Shown: positions 51,312 to 60,902 of the stretch, in pieces
How positions within the stretch are numbered: position 1 is the first letter of the stretch
Layout of the letters: every line of letters starts with the position of its first letter
Source: Halomonas stenophila
Lineage (GTDB): Bacteria; Pseudomonadota; Gammaproteobacteria; Pseudomonadales; Halomonadaceae
Direction: 5' to 3'
DNA: 64,000 nt
Assembly (NCBI RefSeq): GCF_014192275.1
Contig: NZ_JACHXR010000016.1
Span: 25,583 to 89,582 of the forward strand
Notes under the pieces: model-generated
Database searches by the model: none
What the model saw: only the letters and a program-made list of their open reading frames with translations
What the model was told of the DNA's origin: nothing
Program-made: the position numbers and the translations under genes

Positions 51312-53546
51312 TCATGAGGCCGACCGCCCCGTCGCCGGGACGATTGGCGATGGCGTCTCGCCCCCCTCCCCCGAGCCGGCGCTGCCCAGCAGCCGGCGGG
51401 CCTCGGCGACGATGGCCTCCGCCGACGGCAGGGTCGCCGTGGCCGCTGGGCCCAGCGGGATGAAGCTGTCTTCGGCGGTCAGGCGATGCAGGCGGTCGGA
51501 GCCCAGGCCGCGCTCCACCAGGCCGGTGACGATCTCCTCGCTGAGCGAGCCGGTGCGCCGGCACTCGTCGACGCACAGCACCTGGTCGCAGTCGGCGACC
51601 TCCCCGTGGACGGCGTCGTGGTCGAGCCCGGTCAGCCAGCGCAGGTCGATGATGCGCACGCCTTCGCCCGCCGCCCCCAGCCGGGCCCGGGCCTGGTGCG
51701 AGAGGTAGACGCCGTTGCCGTAGGTGACGATCGCCAGCCGCCGTCCCTCGCCGTCGCGGCCGGGACGACCGGCGGGCAGCCGGTGCTCGGGGCCGGGGTC
51801 GGCGCAGCACCAGCGTTGGTCGCCCTCTTCCAGCAGGTCCCGGGTGTGGTAGCGGGCGATCGGCTCGAGCACCACCACCACGCGCTGCTGCTCGTCGGCG
51901 AGCCGCACCGCCTCCTGCAGCAGCCCCACCGCGTCGGCCCCGTTGGACGGGCAGGCCACCAGCAGGCCGGGGATATCGCGCAGCACCGCGATGGCGTTGT
52001 CGTTGTGGAAGTGACCGCCGAAGCCCTTCTGGTAGCCGAGCCCGGCGACGCGCACCACCATGGGGTTGGTGTACTGCCCCCGGGAGAAGAAGCTCAGGGT
52101 GGCCGCCTCGCCGCGCAACTGGTCCTCGGCATTGTGCAGGTAGGCGAGGAACTGGATCTCCAGCATCGGCAGCAGGTCGTTGTGGGCCAGGCCGATGCCG
52201 AGCCCCAGGATGCTCTGCTCGTCGAGCAGGGTGTCGACGACCCGGCTGGCCCCGAAGCGCGCCTGCAGCCGTTGCGTCACGCCATACACGCCGCCCTTGC
52301 GGCCGATGTCCTGCCCCGCCATCACCAGGTGCGGGTACGCCGCCATCAGGCGGCCCATGGCCTGGTTGAGCAGCCGGGCCATGGGCGCCGGGGCGTCGTC
52401 CGCCACGGCCGGTCCGGCGACCGCCCGGCGTCGCGAGGGGCGAGCCGGCGGCACGATGCTGGCCATCACCTCGGCGGCGGAGACCAGCCGTGGACACCCC
52501 ACCAGCGTCTCGGCCTCCTTCGCCACCCGCTCGCCGACCTCCCGGTACAGCGCCTCCAGCTCGGCGACGGAAAGCAGTCCATGCCGGCGCAGCAGCCCCG
52601 CCCCGATCAGCAACGGGTCGCGGGCCTCGTCGGCCTGGATACGCGCGGGGTCGAGATAGACCTGCTGGGCATCGGAGCCGGCATGGCCCATCAGGCGCAC
52701 GCAATGCATGTGCAGGAACACCGGCTGTCGGCGCCGACGGGCGAGGCGCTCCGCCTCCCGCGCGGCGCGATGGGTATCGAGGGGGTCCAGGCCGTCGCAG
52801 CTCAGGTAGTGCAGCCCCGGGCGGGCACGCACGCTGGCCTCGATCCAGCCCTCGGGAGTCGGCGTGGAGATGCCGATGGCGTTGTCCTCGCAGACCAGCA
52901 CCAGCGGCATGGGCACGCCCTGGTAGGCGGCCCAGCCGGCGGCGTTGAGGGCCCCCTGGGCGGTCGAGTGGTTGAAGGAGGCGTCGCCGAAGCTGCACAG
53001 CACCACGCCATCGGCCGGCCAGCGGCCACCCCCGCCCAGTTGACGCCACAGGCCCAGGCTGTAGGCGGCCCCCACCGCCTTGGGCAGGTGCGAGGCGATG
53101 GTGCTGGTCTGGGGCGGCACCGTGAGGCTCACCGAGCCCAGCACCTTGTGGCGCCCGCCGGATATCGGATCGTCCGCCGCGGCACAGAAGCTCAGCAGCA
53201 TGTCGTGCAGTGGAGTCTGGCCGGGCAGCGCCTTGCTGCGCTGGATCAGGAAGGCGGCATCGCGGTAGTGCAGGAAGGCGGGATCGGTGTGGCGGAAGGC
53301 CGCCGCGATGGCGGCGTTGCCCTCGTGGCCGGCACTGCCGATGGTGTAGAACCCCTCGCCCCGGGCCTGCAGGCGGCGGGCCTGGTAGTCGAGGTGGCGG
53401 CTGAGCAGCTGCGACTCGAACAGCTCGACCAGCTCGGGGCCGTCCAGCCCGGCCGCCTCCAGCCCCCAGGGGCGGCTCGGCGGCGGCCAGTGGTCGCGTT
53501 CCAGGGCGGCGAAGAAGGCATCTTCCAGGGGAAAGGCGGTGGCCAC
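51312..53546 (-). CDS. Fused alpha-beta E1 of 2-oxoacid dehydrogenase
   Basis: A 744-residue thiamine-diphosphate enzyme in which alpha (about 1-370) and beta (about 385-720) subunits are joined. The alpha part has the TPP motif CSFGDASFNHST and the downstream EDNAIGIS; the beta part has LLDEQSILGLGIGLA, GQYTNPMVVRVAGLGYQKGFG and RWLTGLDHDAV. Fused E1 proteins act on branched-chain or similar 2-oxoacids. No E2 or E3 gene is adjacent, so it must borrow them or act otherwise. GTG at 53546 behind AAGGAG is the start. A Gly/Ser-rich tail ends the protein. Confidence 0.85.
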   Translation of the reverse strand: MATAFPLEDAFFAALERDHWPPPSRPWGLEAAGLDGPELVELFESQLLSRHLDYQARRLQARGEGFYTIGSAGHEGNAAIAAAFRHTDPAFLHYRDAAFLIQRSKALPGQTPLHDMLLSFCAAADDPISGGRHKVLGSVSLTVPPQTSTIASHLPKAVGAAYSLGLWRQLGGGGRWPADGVVLCSFGDASFNHSTAQGALNAAGWAAYQGVPMPLVLVCEDNAIGISTPTPEGWIEASVRARPGLHYLSCDGLDPLDTHRAAREAERLARRRRQPVFLHMHCVRLMGHAGSDAQQVYLDPARIQADEARDPLLIGAGLLRRHGLLSVAELEALYREVGERVAKEAETLVGCPRLVSAAEVMASIVPPARPSRRRAVAGPAVADDAPAPMARLLNQAMGRLMAAYPHLVMAGQDIGRKGGVYGVTQRLQARFGASRVVDTLLDEQSILGLGIGLAHNDLLPMLEIQFLAYLHNAEDQLRGEAATLSFFSRGQYTNPMVVRVAGLGYQKGFGGHFHNDNAIAVLRDIPGLLVACPSNGADAVGLLQEAVRLADEQQRVVVVLEPIARYHTRDLLEEGDQRWCCADPGPEHRLPAGRPGRDGEGRRLAIVTYGNGVYLSHQARARLGAAGEGVRIIDLRWLTGLDHDAVHGEVADCDQVLCVDECRRTGSLSEEIVTGLVERGLGSDRLHRLTAEDSFIPLGPAATATLPSAEAIVAEARRLLGSAGSGEGGETPSPIVPATGRSAS

Positions 53547-53657
53547 GGCCGGACTCCTTGTGGGTGAGGCACTCCCTTGAAGCCTAATCCATCGGCCCGC
53601 CAAGGCGGGAATATCGTTCTCCTGGACGATCGCGAGTGCGTCGTGGGCAGCGGCCGA

Positions 53658-54212
53658 TCAGGCCGGCAGCGGGGTCAGCGCCTCGCGCCCGCGCGCCACG
53701 GCCCCCTCGACGGGCAGCCCCTGGCGATAGAAGCCTTCCAAGGCGCGCCGGAAGGCCGCCGCCCGGCGCGGCAGGCCCTCGGCCTCGTAGCGCGCCGCCC
53801 GGGCGGCGACCCGTGCCTGGAAGGCCTCCCGGTCGACCGCCACCTCGCCCAGGTTGTCGACGCTGACGTTGAAGCGCCGTCCGCAGGCCGCGGCGAACAG
53901 GCTCTCCAGCGCCTGGGGAGCCACCTCCACCGACTCGAAGGCATACTGCTGCTCGGCATCGCGGCCGTCCGGCAGGTACCAGTAGCCGTAGTCCTCGAGC
54001 GCGCGGCGCCGGGCCCCGGCGATGCACCAGTGGCTGATCTCGTGCAGGGCGCTGGCGTAGAAGCCGCGGGCGAAGATCACCCGGTGCCAGGGCGTGTCGG
54101 CGTCGGCGGGCAGGTAGAGCGGCTCGTCGCCGCCGCGCACCAGCCGGGTCCGGTAGGTGGGCAGGAAGAGGCCGTCGAACAGCGCGATGACATCCTCGAG
54201 GCGATGGCTCAC
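53658..54212 (-). CDS. epmC: Elongation factor P hydroxylase
   Basis: A 184-residue YfcM/EpmC homologue, an iron enzyme that hydroxylates the modified lysine of EF-P. YASALHEISHWCIAG holds the metal-binding HExxH-like cluster; WYLPDGRDAEQQYAFESVEV is characteristic. GTG at 54212 begins family homology (VSHRLEDVIALFD); the extra 17 codons upstream lack homology. A weak CAGGTG site lies upstream. Confidence 0.86.
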   Translation of the reverse strand: MSHRLEDVIALFDGLFLPTYRTRLVRGGDEPLYLPADADTPWHRVIFARGFYASALHEISHWCIAGARRRALEDYGYWYLPDGRDAEQQYAFESVEVAPQALESLFAAACGRRFNVSVDNLGEVAVDREAFQARVAARAARYEAEGLPRRAAAFRRALEGFYRQGLPVEGAVARGREALTPLPA

Positions 54213-54319
54213 TCGGGCACCTGGGGCTGGGACATGGGCGGCGTAGTATAGCGAGCCGGGCACGGCGGCGAAAACCGCCGCCGTGCCCTCGATGCCCGAG
54301 GCGCCGGCCCTGGCCCCTA

Positions 54320-54584
54320 GGGCGCGTTAACAATCGTCCGCCGATGGCGTTGCTGTCTCACCAGACGTCAGGCCAGGCGACGGCCGCCGTCAAGGGTGGT
54401 TCCCTTGACCAGGCCGTCAACGCCGCATGACGCCTGGTGAGGCGCAACCCGAAGGGCCGGGCCGGTGGCTGCGCAGCTCTTTGTTGTTCACGACTCACTT
54501 GGCACCACCAAGCCACGTCGTTCACGCCGCGATCTGCACAACCACCGGCTCCGGCGCAACGTGCGTGCGATGGTTAACGCGCCC
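54320..54584. mobile_element. MITE, 265 bp, with TA flanks
   Basis: Terminal inverted repeats GGGCGCGTTAACAATCG (left) and CGATGGTTAACGCGCCC (right), about 16 of 17 matching. Both ends are flanked by TA within a CTAG target (54318-54319 and 54585-54586). Internally several GC-rich hairpins (GTCAAGGGTGGTTCCCTTGAC near 54390) and no gene. CTAG targeting resembles that of the IS5-family element at 12812, though the terminal repeats differ. It lies exactly at the stop codon of the FAD oxidoreductase gene. Confidence 0.72.
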
Positions 54585-56005
54585 TAGGAGGGGGTCGCCG
54601 GCGGGATGTTCTGGTTGAGCCGGAAGAGGTTGCCGGGATCGTAGCGGGCCTTGATCCGTGCCAGCCGGTCATAGTTCTGGCGATAGTTGGCCGGGACGCG
54701 GCCGCCATCGTCGGCGGACATGAAGTTCACGTAGCCCCCCGCTTCGACATGCGGCTGCAGGGCCCGATAGTAGGCCCGCCCCCAGGCGAGGTGGCGCTCG
54801 TCGTCGGCCGGGTCGCGCCAGCTCGGGCCCAGCACCGTGGCGAAGGCCGCCTCCCGGTAGGCGAAGGCCGTGGCCTCGGGGGCGACGCGCCGGCAGGCGC
54901 CATCGATGGGGAACAGCAACGTTGCGGTCTCGAGGCAGGGAATCCGCGCACCATGCTCCAGGTGCACGGCGATCGCCTCCTCGCCGAGAGGGCCGGAGAA
55001 GCAGCCCTTCCAGTAGTGGCGCAGGCCCGCCGGCAGCAGCTCATCGAAGAGGGTGTTGATCAGCGGATACGGCATGCGCTGCAGCGCCTGGCCGATCACG
55101 GGACCGAGGCCGTCGAGTTGCGCGCGGATGCCGTCGTCCTCGGCCGTCGGTCCGCTCCAACAGGTCAGCACGACGATCACCGGCTGTCCCTGCCAGCGCT
55201 CGGGCACGAAGGGCAATGGCGGCCCCACGGTGATGCCGAGGATCGCCCCCAGCGCCTCCGGCGACCGGGCGATCAGGGCCTGGTAGCGGCGAATGACCTC
55301 GGCGTCGAGGGGGTAGAAGGTCGGCCCGCCGAGGATATCGGGCACCTCGTGCAGCCGGTACTCGAAGGCGGTGACCACGCCGAAGTTGCCGCCCCCGCCG
55401 CGCAGCGCCCAGAAGAGCTCGGCATGCGCCTCCTCGCTGCAGGTCAGGAAGCTGCCGTCGGCGGTGACCACATCCGCCGAGAGCAGGTTGTCGCAGCTCA
55501 GCCCGCAGCGACGATTGAGGTAGCCGAGCCCACCGCCGAGGGTCAGCCCGGCGATGCCGGTGGTGGAGACGATACCGCCGGGGGTCGCCAGGCCGAAGGC
55601 CGCCGCGGCGTGGTTGAGATCGGCCCAGGTGCAGCCGGTCTCGGCGCGGACCCGCTGCTGCGCCGGATCGACGCGGATCCCCCGCAGGCGGCCGAGGTCC
55701 AGGACCAGGCCATCGTCGCAGGTGCCGAAGCCGGGCACGCTGTGGCCGCCCCCCCGCACCGCCAGGGGCAGCGCATGCCGGTCGGCGAAGGTCACCGCGG
55801 CCATCACGTCGGCGACCCCCGCGGCCTGGACGATCAGCCGCGGATGGCGGTCGTGCATGGCATTGTAGACCCGGCGTGCCCGCTCGTAGTCCTCGTCGCC
55901 GGGCGCGACCAGCGCCCCGTGCAGGCCTCCTGCGAAGGCAAGGATCGCCTCGGCGGCCGGCTCCCGGGGGCCGGCCTCTCGTGTGTCAACGGCTGTCGTC
56001 ACCAT
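54584..56005 (-). CDS. FAD-dependent oxidoreductase, berberine-bridge type
   Basis: A 473-residue flavoprotein paralogous to the cassette gene at 10193: AVRGGGHSVPG with the FAD-linking His, STTGIAGLTLGGGLGYLNRR, NLLSADVVTADGS, and the C-terminal YDPGNLFRLNQNI. Oxidises an unknown sugar, alcohol or secondary metabolite. Its TAG stop is formed at the MITE edge (TA flank plus the last element base), though the original CTAG site would have given the same stop. Divergent from a BTAD/TPR regulator with 182 bases between, which suggests regulated expression. Confidence 0.88.
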   Translation of the reverse strand: MVTTAVDTREAGPREPAAEAILAFAGGLHGALVAPGDEDYERARRVYNAMHDRHPRLIVQAAGVADVMAAVTFADRHALPLAVRGGGHSVPGFGTCDDGLVLDLGRLRGIRVDPAQQRVRAETGCTWADLNHAAAAFGLATPGGIVSTTGIAGLTLGGGLGYLNRRCGLSCDNLLSADVVTADGSFLTCSEEAHAELFWALRGGGGNFGVVTAFEYRLHEVPDILGGPTFYPLDAEVIRRYQALIARSPEALGAILGITVGPPLPFVPERWQGQPVIVVLTCWSGPTAEDDGIRAQLDGLGPVIGQALQRMPYPLINTLFDELLPAGLRHYWKGCFSGPLGEEAIAVHLEHGARIPCLETATLLFPIDGACRRVAPEATAFAYREAAFATVLGPSWRDPADDERHLAWGRAYYRALQPHVEAGGYVNFMSADDGGRVPANYRQNYDRLARIKARYDPGNLFRLNQNIPPATPS

Positions 56006-56187
56006 GGTCCACCTCCTGGCTCATCGAGGCATGCCGCATCGCGCGGCGTTGGCCCCGGACGGTCCTGCCCCGGGGGCTATGTCCTGGTTATAGCCGCAAG
56101 GCGCTCCCGGATCGTGACAAGGCCGTGACAGCGCCCTTAGCGCCGTCCTCGCCCCCTGCTTAGACTGTGAGGAGGAGGCCCGCCGCC

Positions 56188-58230
56188 ATGACCCTTCACC
56201 TCTCGCTGCTCGGGGAGTTCGCCTGCCACTCGCCGCAGGCCTCGCCGATCGTCCTCCCTACCCGCAAGGTGGAGGCCCTGCTCGCCTACCTCGCCGCCGC
56301 GCCCGGACGCCGCCATTCCCGGGACCGGCTGGCGGGCCTGCTGTGGGGGGAGATGCCCGATGCCCAGGCCCGCAGCAACCTGCGCAAGGCGCTGTCACGC
56401 CTGCACCAGGCGTTGCCGGCGACGGCCCGCGATGCCCTCGCCGTCGACCGACGCGAGCTGGGGCTGGCGGCGGCTGAGGTCCGGGTCGACCTCGAGGCCT
56501 TCGATCGCCTGCTGGCCGACGGGACCCCGGAGACCCTGGAGCGGGCCCTGGCGCTGTATCGCGGCCCCTTCCTGCAGGGCATGGCCGACTGCGGCGAGGC
56601 GTTCGAGGACTGGCTGATGGCGCAACGCCTCGCCCTCGAGGAACGGCACCAGCAACTGATGCACCGCCTGCTCGAACACTATGTGGTCACCGGCGCCATC
56701 GATCCCGGCATCCAGCTGGCCCAGCGGCTGCTGGCCGACGATCCCCTGGACGAGGGGGTGCACCGCACCCTGATCCGCCTCTACCTCTACCAGGACCGGG
56801 TCGGCGCCGCCCTGGCGCAATATCGGCGCTGCCGGGAGCGGCTCCTCGACGAGACCGGTCGCCCGCCCGGCCCCCAGACCGAGCGCCTCCGGGAGACGCT
56901 GCTGGCCCTGCAGCCGGGCAGCCCGGCGTCGGCGCCTCCCTCGCTGAACGAGCCGGATGACCTGCCGGAGCGTGCCGGCGTCATCGCCACGGCCGCCCGG
57001 GAGCGGGCCCGGCGACGGGCCACCCCGGAGGGCTGTCCATCCCTGGCCGTGCTGGCCCTGGCGACGGACGACGCCGCGGACCGCCACCTCGGCGACGGCC
57101 TGGCGGAGGATATCGCCACCGAACTCGGCCGCTTCCGCGAACTCGAGATCATCGCCCCGACCAGCGCGCTGGCCTACCGCGACAGCGACGCCGCTCCGCA
57201 GTGCATCGGCAGCGAACTCGGCGTGGACTACCTGCTCGAGGGGCGCCTGCAACGGCGGGGCGAGCGCCTGAGGCTGACCGCTCGCCTGCTGTCCACCGAC
57301 GATGCCCACCAGATCTGGGCGGAGCAGTACGACTGCCAGGGCGAGGCCTGCTTCGAGGCCCAGGACGAGATCGTTGGACAGATCGTCGGTCGCCTGGTCG
57401 GCGGGCTCGAGGCCGAGCGACTGCGTCAGGCGCGTCGCCGGCCTCCCCGGGACTGGCAGGCCTATGACCTCTGGCTGCGCGGCTGGCATGCCCTGCGGCG
57501 TCCCGAACTCGCGGCCATCCAGCAGGCCCGGGGCTACTTCCGCCAGGCCCTGGCCCAGGACCCGCAGCTCGCCAGGGCCTATGTGGGCCTGGCCCTGGCC
57601 CACCTCAACGAGTGGGCCTGCTATGCCTGGGGCCACTGGGTCTTCCTGCAGCAGGAGGCCCTGGAGCTCGGCCGCAAGGCGGTCGGCCTCGACGAGCACG
57701 ACCATCGCGCCCACTGCATGCTGGGCCTGGCCGAGCTCTATGCCCGGCACTACGACGTCGCCCATCGGGAGCTCACCCTGGCGCTGGAGCTCAATCCCAA
57801 CGATGCGGATGTCCTGGCCCACGCCTCCTTCGCCCTGGCCCTGGCCGGCGACCCGCAGCAGGGGGTGGTGGCGGCCCGCCGGGCCTTGCGCCTGGCGCCC
57901 TACCGGCCCGAGTGGTACGCCGGCATGACGGGCATCGCCTTCTTCAGCGCCCACCTCTACGAGGAGGCCATCGCCACCATGGCCACGGCCCCCGAGGCCT
58001 TCTGCAACACGCCGGCCTTCCTCGCCGCGGCCCATGCCCACCTCGGCCAGCCGGAACGAGCGGCCGACCACCGGGACACCGTCTATCGCCACTACCGCTA
58101 CCAGGTGTCGCGGGGCACCTTCCCCCCCGGCATCAGCTGCCTCGACTGGCTGACCGCCCTCGATCCCTATCGGCGCGAGGCCGATGCGGCCCACTATCTC
58201 GAGGGGTTGCGACGGGCAGGCTTCGAGTAA
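56188..58230 (+). CDS. BTAD/TPR transcriptional regulator, SARP-like
   Basis: A 680-residue regulator. Residues 1-95 form a winged-helix domain (LLGEFACHSP; RDRLAGLLWGEMPDAQARSN); 100-245 a BTAD helical domain (LALYRGPFLQGM; EGVHRTLIRLYLYQDRVGAA); 280-420 a CadC/adenylate-cyclase-associated domain often seen in such proteins (SLAVLALATDD; YLLEGRLQRRGERLRLTARL); 450-680 TPR repeats (ARAYVGLALAHLNEWA; ALELNPNDADVLAHASFA). Start at 56188 behind GAGGAGG. It probably controls the divergent FAD oxidoreductase gene. Confidence 0.82.
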   Translation: MTLHLSLLGEFACHSPQASPIVLPTRKVEALLAYLAAAPGRRHSRDRLAGLLWGEMPDAQARSNLRKALSRLHQALPATARDALAVDRRELGLAAAEVRVDLEAFDRLLADGTPETLERALALYRGPFLQGMADCGEAFEDWLMAQRLALEERHQQLMHRLLEHYVVTGAIDPGIQLAQRLLADDPLDEGVHRTLIRLYLYQDRVGAALAQYRRCRERLLDETGRPPGPQTERLRETLLALQPGSPASAPPSLNEPDDLPERAGVIATAARERARRRATPEGCPSLAVLALATDDAADRHLGDGLAEDIATELGRFRELEIIAPTSALAYRDSDAAPQCIGSELGVDYLLEGRLQRRGERLRLTARLLSTDDAHQIWAEQYDCQGEACFEAQDEIVGQIVGRLVGGLEAERLRQARRRPPRDWQAYDLWLRGWHALRRPELAAIQQARGYFRQALAQDPQLARAYVGLALAHLNEWACYAWGHWVFLQQEALELGRKAVGLDEHDHRAHCMLGLAELYARHYDVAHRELTLALELNPNDADVLAHASFALALAGDPQQGVVAARRALRLAPYRPEWYAGMTGIAFFSAHLYEEAIATMATAPEAFCNTPAFLAAAHAHLGQPERAADHRDTVYRHYRYQVSRGTFPPGISCLDWLTALDPYRREADAAHYLEGLRRAGFE

Positions 58231-58320
58231 CCCGGCACTCCGCGGCCCCTGATAGACTATCCACTTCGCCCCGACGGCATGAGGCCCGGGGCCGTCTCGT
58301 CCCCGCATGGAGCATGCCCC

Positions 58321-59772
58321 TTGGCCCCGTTCACCGCTGACCTGCTCGCCGTCACGCGCCAGGAAACCCGCCCGCTGATCCGCCTGGCCCTGCCCATCTG
58401 CGGCGCCCAGCTCGCCCAGGCGGGCATGAGCGTGGTGGATGTGATGATGACCGGCCGCCTGAGTGCCACCGACCTGGCGGCGGTATCGGTGGGCTCGAGC
58501 CTGTGGCTGCCGCTGATGCTGTTCATGACCGGTACCCTGATGGGCCTGACGCCGGTGGTGGCCCACTTGCTGGGCGGCAGTCGGGGAGGCATCCGCGAGA
58601 ACGTCCACCAGGCGCTGTGGATCGGCGTGGCCCTGGGCATCATCGCCGCCGTGCTGCTGTGGCTGGCGGTGATGCCGGTGTTCCGGCTGATGGCGGTGCC
58701 CGAAGAGGTGGCGCGCCGCGCCGCCGGCTACCTGGCCGCGGTGGGCCTGGGCATGCCCGGCGTGGCGATCTTCCAGGCGCTGCGGGCCTTCTCGGACGGC
58801 ATGAACCACACCCGGCCGGCGCTGTGGATCAGCCTGGTGGGGCTGGCGGTGAACATCCCCAGCAACTACCTGCTGATCTATGGTGGCGCGGGGCTCACCG
58901 CGCTGTTCGGCGAGGGGCTGCCGGGGCCGCTGCAGGCCCTGCCCGCCCTGGGGGCGTTGGGCTGTGGCATCGCCACGGCGCTGTCTATGTGGGTGATGAG
59001 CCTGACGATGATCGCCTATACCCGGCGCAGCCGGGCCTATGGCGACGTCGCGCTGTGGCGCTCGCCCACCCCGCCGCGTTGGCGGATGATCGGTGAGCTG
59101 CTCTACGTGGGGGTGCCGATCGGGGTGGCGATCTTCGTCGAGGTGACGCTGTTCACCCTGATCGCGCTGTTCATCGCCAGCCTCGGCGAGGTGACGGTGG
59201 CGGCCCACCAGGTGGCCCTGAACTACACCTCCCTGCTGTTCATGCTGCCGCTGTCGCTGGGCATGGCCCTGACCGTCCGGGTGGGCCACACCCTCGGCCA
59301 GGCACGCCCCGAGATGGCCCGCCTGGTGGCCTGGAACGGTATCCTGGTCGCCGTGGCCGTGGCCCTGCTCAACAGCCTGCTGCTGTGGCTGACGGCTACG
59401 CCGGTCATCGGCCTCTACACCCACGACCCCGCCGTGATCGAGCTGACCCTGTCCCTAGTCGGGCTGGCCATGCTCTACCAGGTCTCCGACTCCCTGCAGG
59501 TCAACCTGGCAGGCGCCCTGCGCGGCTACAAGGATACCCGGGTGATCATGCTGATCACCCTGCTCGCCTACTGGCTGGTGGGCCTGGGCGGCGGCCACTG
59601 GCTGGGCGCGTATGGGCTGTTCGGCCGGGTCCCCCCGCTGGGGGTGTACGGCTACTGGATCGGGCTGATCGCCGGACTGACGGTGGCCGCGATGCTGCTC
59701 GGCGAGCGCTTGAGACGACGGAGCAAGGCGGTGGCGCATGGCGATATGGAACTTCCCGACCTCCGGGGCTGA
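58321..59772 (+). CDS. MATE-family multidrug efflux pump, NorM type
   Basis: A 483-residue membrane protein with twelve hydrophobic segments in two pseudo-repeats: RLALPICGAQLAQAGMSVVD, VDVMMTGRLS, GLTPVVAHLLGGS in the first, VEVTLFTLIALFIASLGEV and AAHQVALNYTSLLFMLPLSL in the second. Exports cationic drugs in exchange for sodium or protons. The start is uncertain: TTG at 58321 with GGAG eight bases upstream is preferred; an ATG at 58279 has no site. It overlaps the DUF3080 gene by 35 bases. Confidence 0.87.
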   Translation: MAPFTADLLAVTRQETRPLIRLALPICGAQLAQAGMSVVDVMMTGRLSATDLAAVSVGSSLWLPLMLFMTGTLMGLTPVVAHLLGGSRGGIRENVHQALWIGVALGIIAAVLLWLAVMPVFRLMAVPEEVARRAAGYLAAVGLGMPGVAIFQALRAFSDGMNHTRPALWISLVGLAVNIPSNYLLIYGGAGLTALFGEGLPGPLQALPALGALGCGIATALSMWVMSLTMIAYTRRSRAYGDVALWRSPTPPRWRMIGELLYVGVPIGVAIFVEVTLFTLIALFIASLGEVTVAAHQVALNYTSLLFMLPLSLGMALTVRVGHTLGQARPEMARLVAWNGILVAVAVALLNSLLLWLTATPVIGLYTHDPAVIELTLSLVGLAMLYQVSDSLQVNLAGALRGYKDTRVIMLITLLAYWLVGLGGGHWLGAYGLFGRVPPLGVYGYWIGLIAGLTVAAMLLGERLRRRSKAVAHGDMELPDLRG

Positions 59773-60784
59773 GGGGCGCCGGCGGGCCGGCTGGCGGGGT
59801 CCGCTGCTGCTGGGCCTGCTGCTCGCCGGCTGCAGCGACGGCCCCGCCGAGACGCTGCTGGTGGACTACCAGCGGCGCCTGGCGGAGGCCCTGGCCGTGG
59901 CGCCCCCGACACCCGCCCCCCCGACCAATATCGGGGCCTTCCCCGAGCCGGAGGCACGCCTCCTTCCCCTCGGCGAGACCCGGGAGGGCATGCTGGCGAT
60001 CTTCGCCCTGCGCGACTGCCATATCGCCAACCTGGTCGCCGGCCGCAACAACCAGCTGGGCCGGGTGGCCGCCCCGAGCCAGCGCTGGCTCTACGAGCTC
60101 GCCCTGTGGCGCCGCCTGAGCGGCTGCTGGAACACCGAGGTGCCGGAGCGCCTCGGCGAGGCCGACCGGGCACGCCTGGCACGGCTGACCCGGACCAAGA
60201 CCGAGCAGCTTCCCCGGGCGAGCTGGAATGCCCTGTTCGACTCCAGCGAATGGGTCGGCAGCTTCTCCCGGGCCAGCGCGCCCCTGGCGCCGGACGCGCT
60301 GGCGGCGGTCGAGACGCAGCTGCCCGTGCTCCACTACCTGCGTGAGGCGACCCTCCACCAGTTCGACCGCCGCTGGTCCCCGGACTCCGCGACCCTCGAG
60401 GGCCACCTCAAGGCCCTGCAGACGCGCCCGCTGACCGCCGAGCTGCTGCGGGCCCTGCTGCTGGCCGAGCGGCGCCTCGAGGAGGCCTCGGCGCTGCTCG
60501 AGACGGCCCTGGCCGACGGGACGCGCTGTCCCGACCTGGTCGCCACCGCCGGGCATGACCGGCTGACTCGCTGGCTGGACGGGCTCCAGCAGCAGTCCCG
60601 GCGCTGGCTGCAGGGCCTCGACCGGCTGATTGAGGCCCAACTCGTCGACCCGCCTCCGGCCGTCGCCAGCTACCGGCAGCGTTGGCTCTCCCTGGAGGCC
60701 GAGCAGGCGCCCTGGCCCGCGCTGGTAGCGGCCCGGGAGCGTCATCGAGGCCTGCGCGCCGCCATGATTCGTCACTGCGGTTGA
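59738..60784 (+). CDS. DUF3080 lipoprotein
   Basis: A 348-residue protein with a signal peptide and lipobox LLLAGC (Cys near residue 32), so probably an outer-membrane-facing lipoprotein. The body is helical, with CHIANLVAGRNNQLGRVAAPSQ typical of DUF3080. Start ATG inside the end of the MATE gene. Function unknown. Confidence 0.8.
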   Translation: MAIWNFPTSGAEGRRRAGWRGPLLLGLLLAGCSDGPAETLLVDYQRRLAEALAVAPPTPAPPTNIGAFPEPEARLLPLGETREGMLAIFALRDCHIANLVAGRNNQLGRVAAPSQRWLYELALWRRLSGCWNTEVPERLGEADRARLARLTRTKTEQLPRASWNALFDSSEWVGSFSRASAPLAPDALAAVETQLPVLHYLREATLHQFDRRWSPDSATLEGHLKALQTRPLTAELLRALLLAERRLEEASALLETALADGTRCPDLVATAGHDRLTRWLDGLQQQSRRWLQGLDRLIEAQLVDPPPAVASYRQRWLSLEAEQAPWPALVAARERHRGLRAAMIRHCG

Positions 60785-60902
60785 CGCCAGAGGCTTAACC
60801 TCGGTCACCACTCTGTGCTATTGATGGGAAGACAGTGACGTTGTGCGCTGCCGACAGGCCCAATCGCCAATGCCGTGACCATGCAGCAGCAGGAGGGACT
60901 TC

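Noticed and set aside
56395..59424. A minus-strand frame of 1009 codons under the regulator and MATE genes
   Set aside because: Low-complexity Gln/Gly/His-rich translation typical of antisense GC-rich DNA; both plus-strand genes are well supported.
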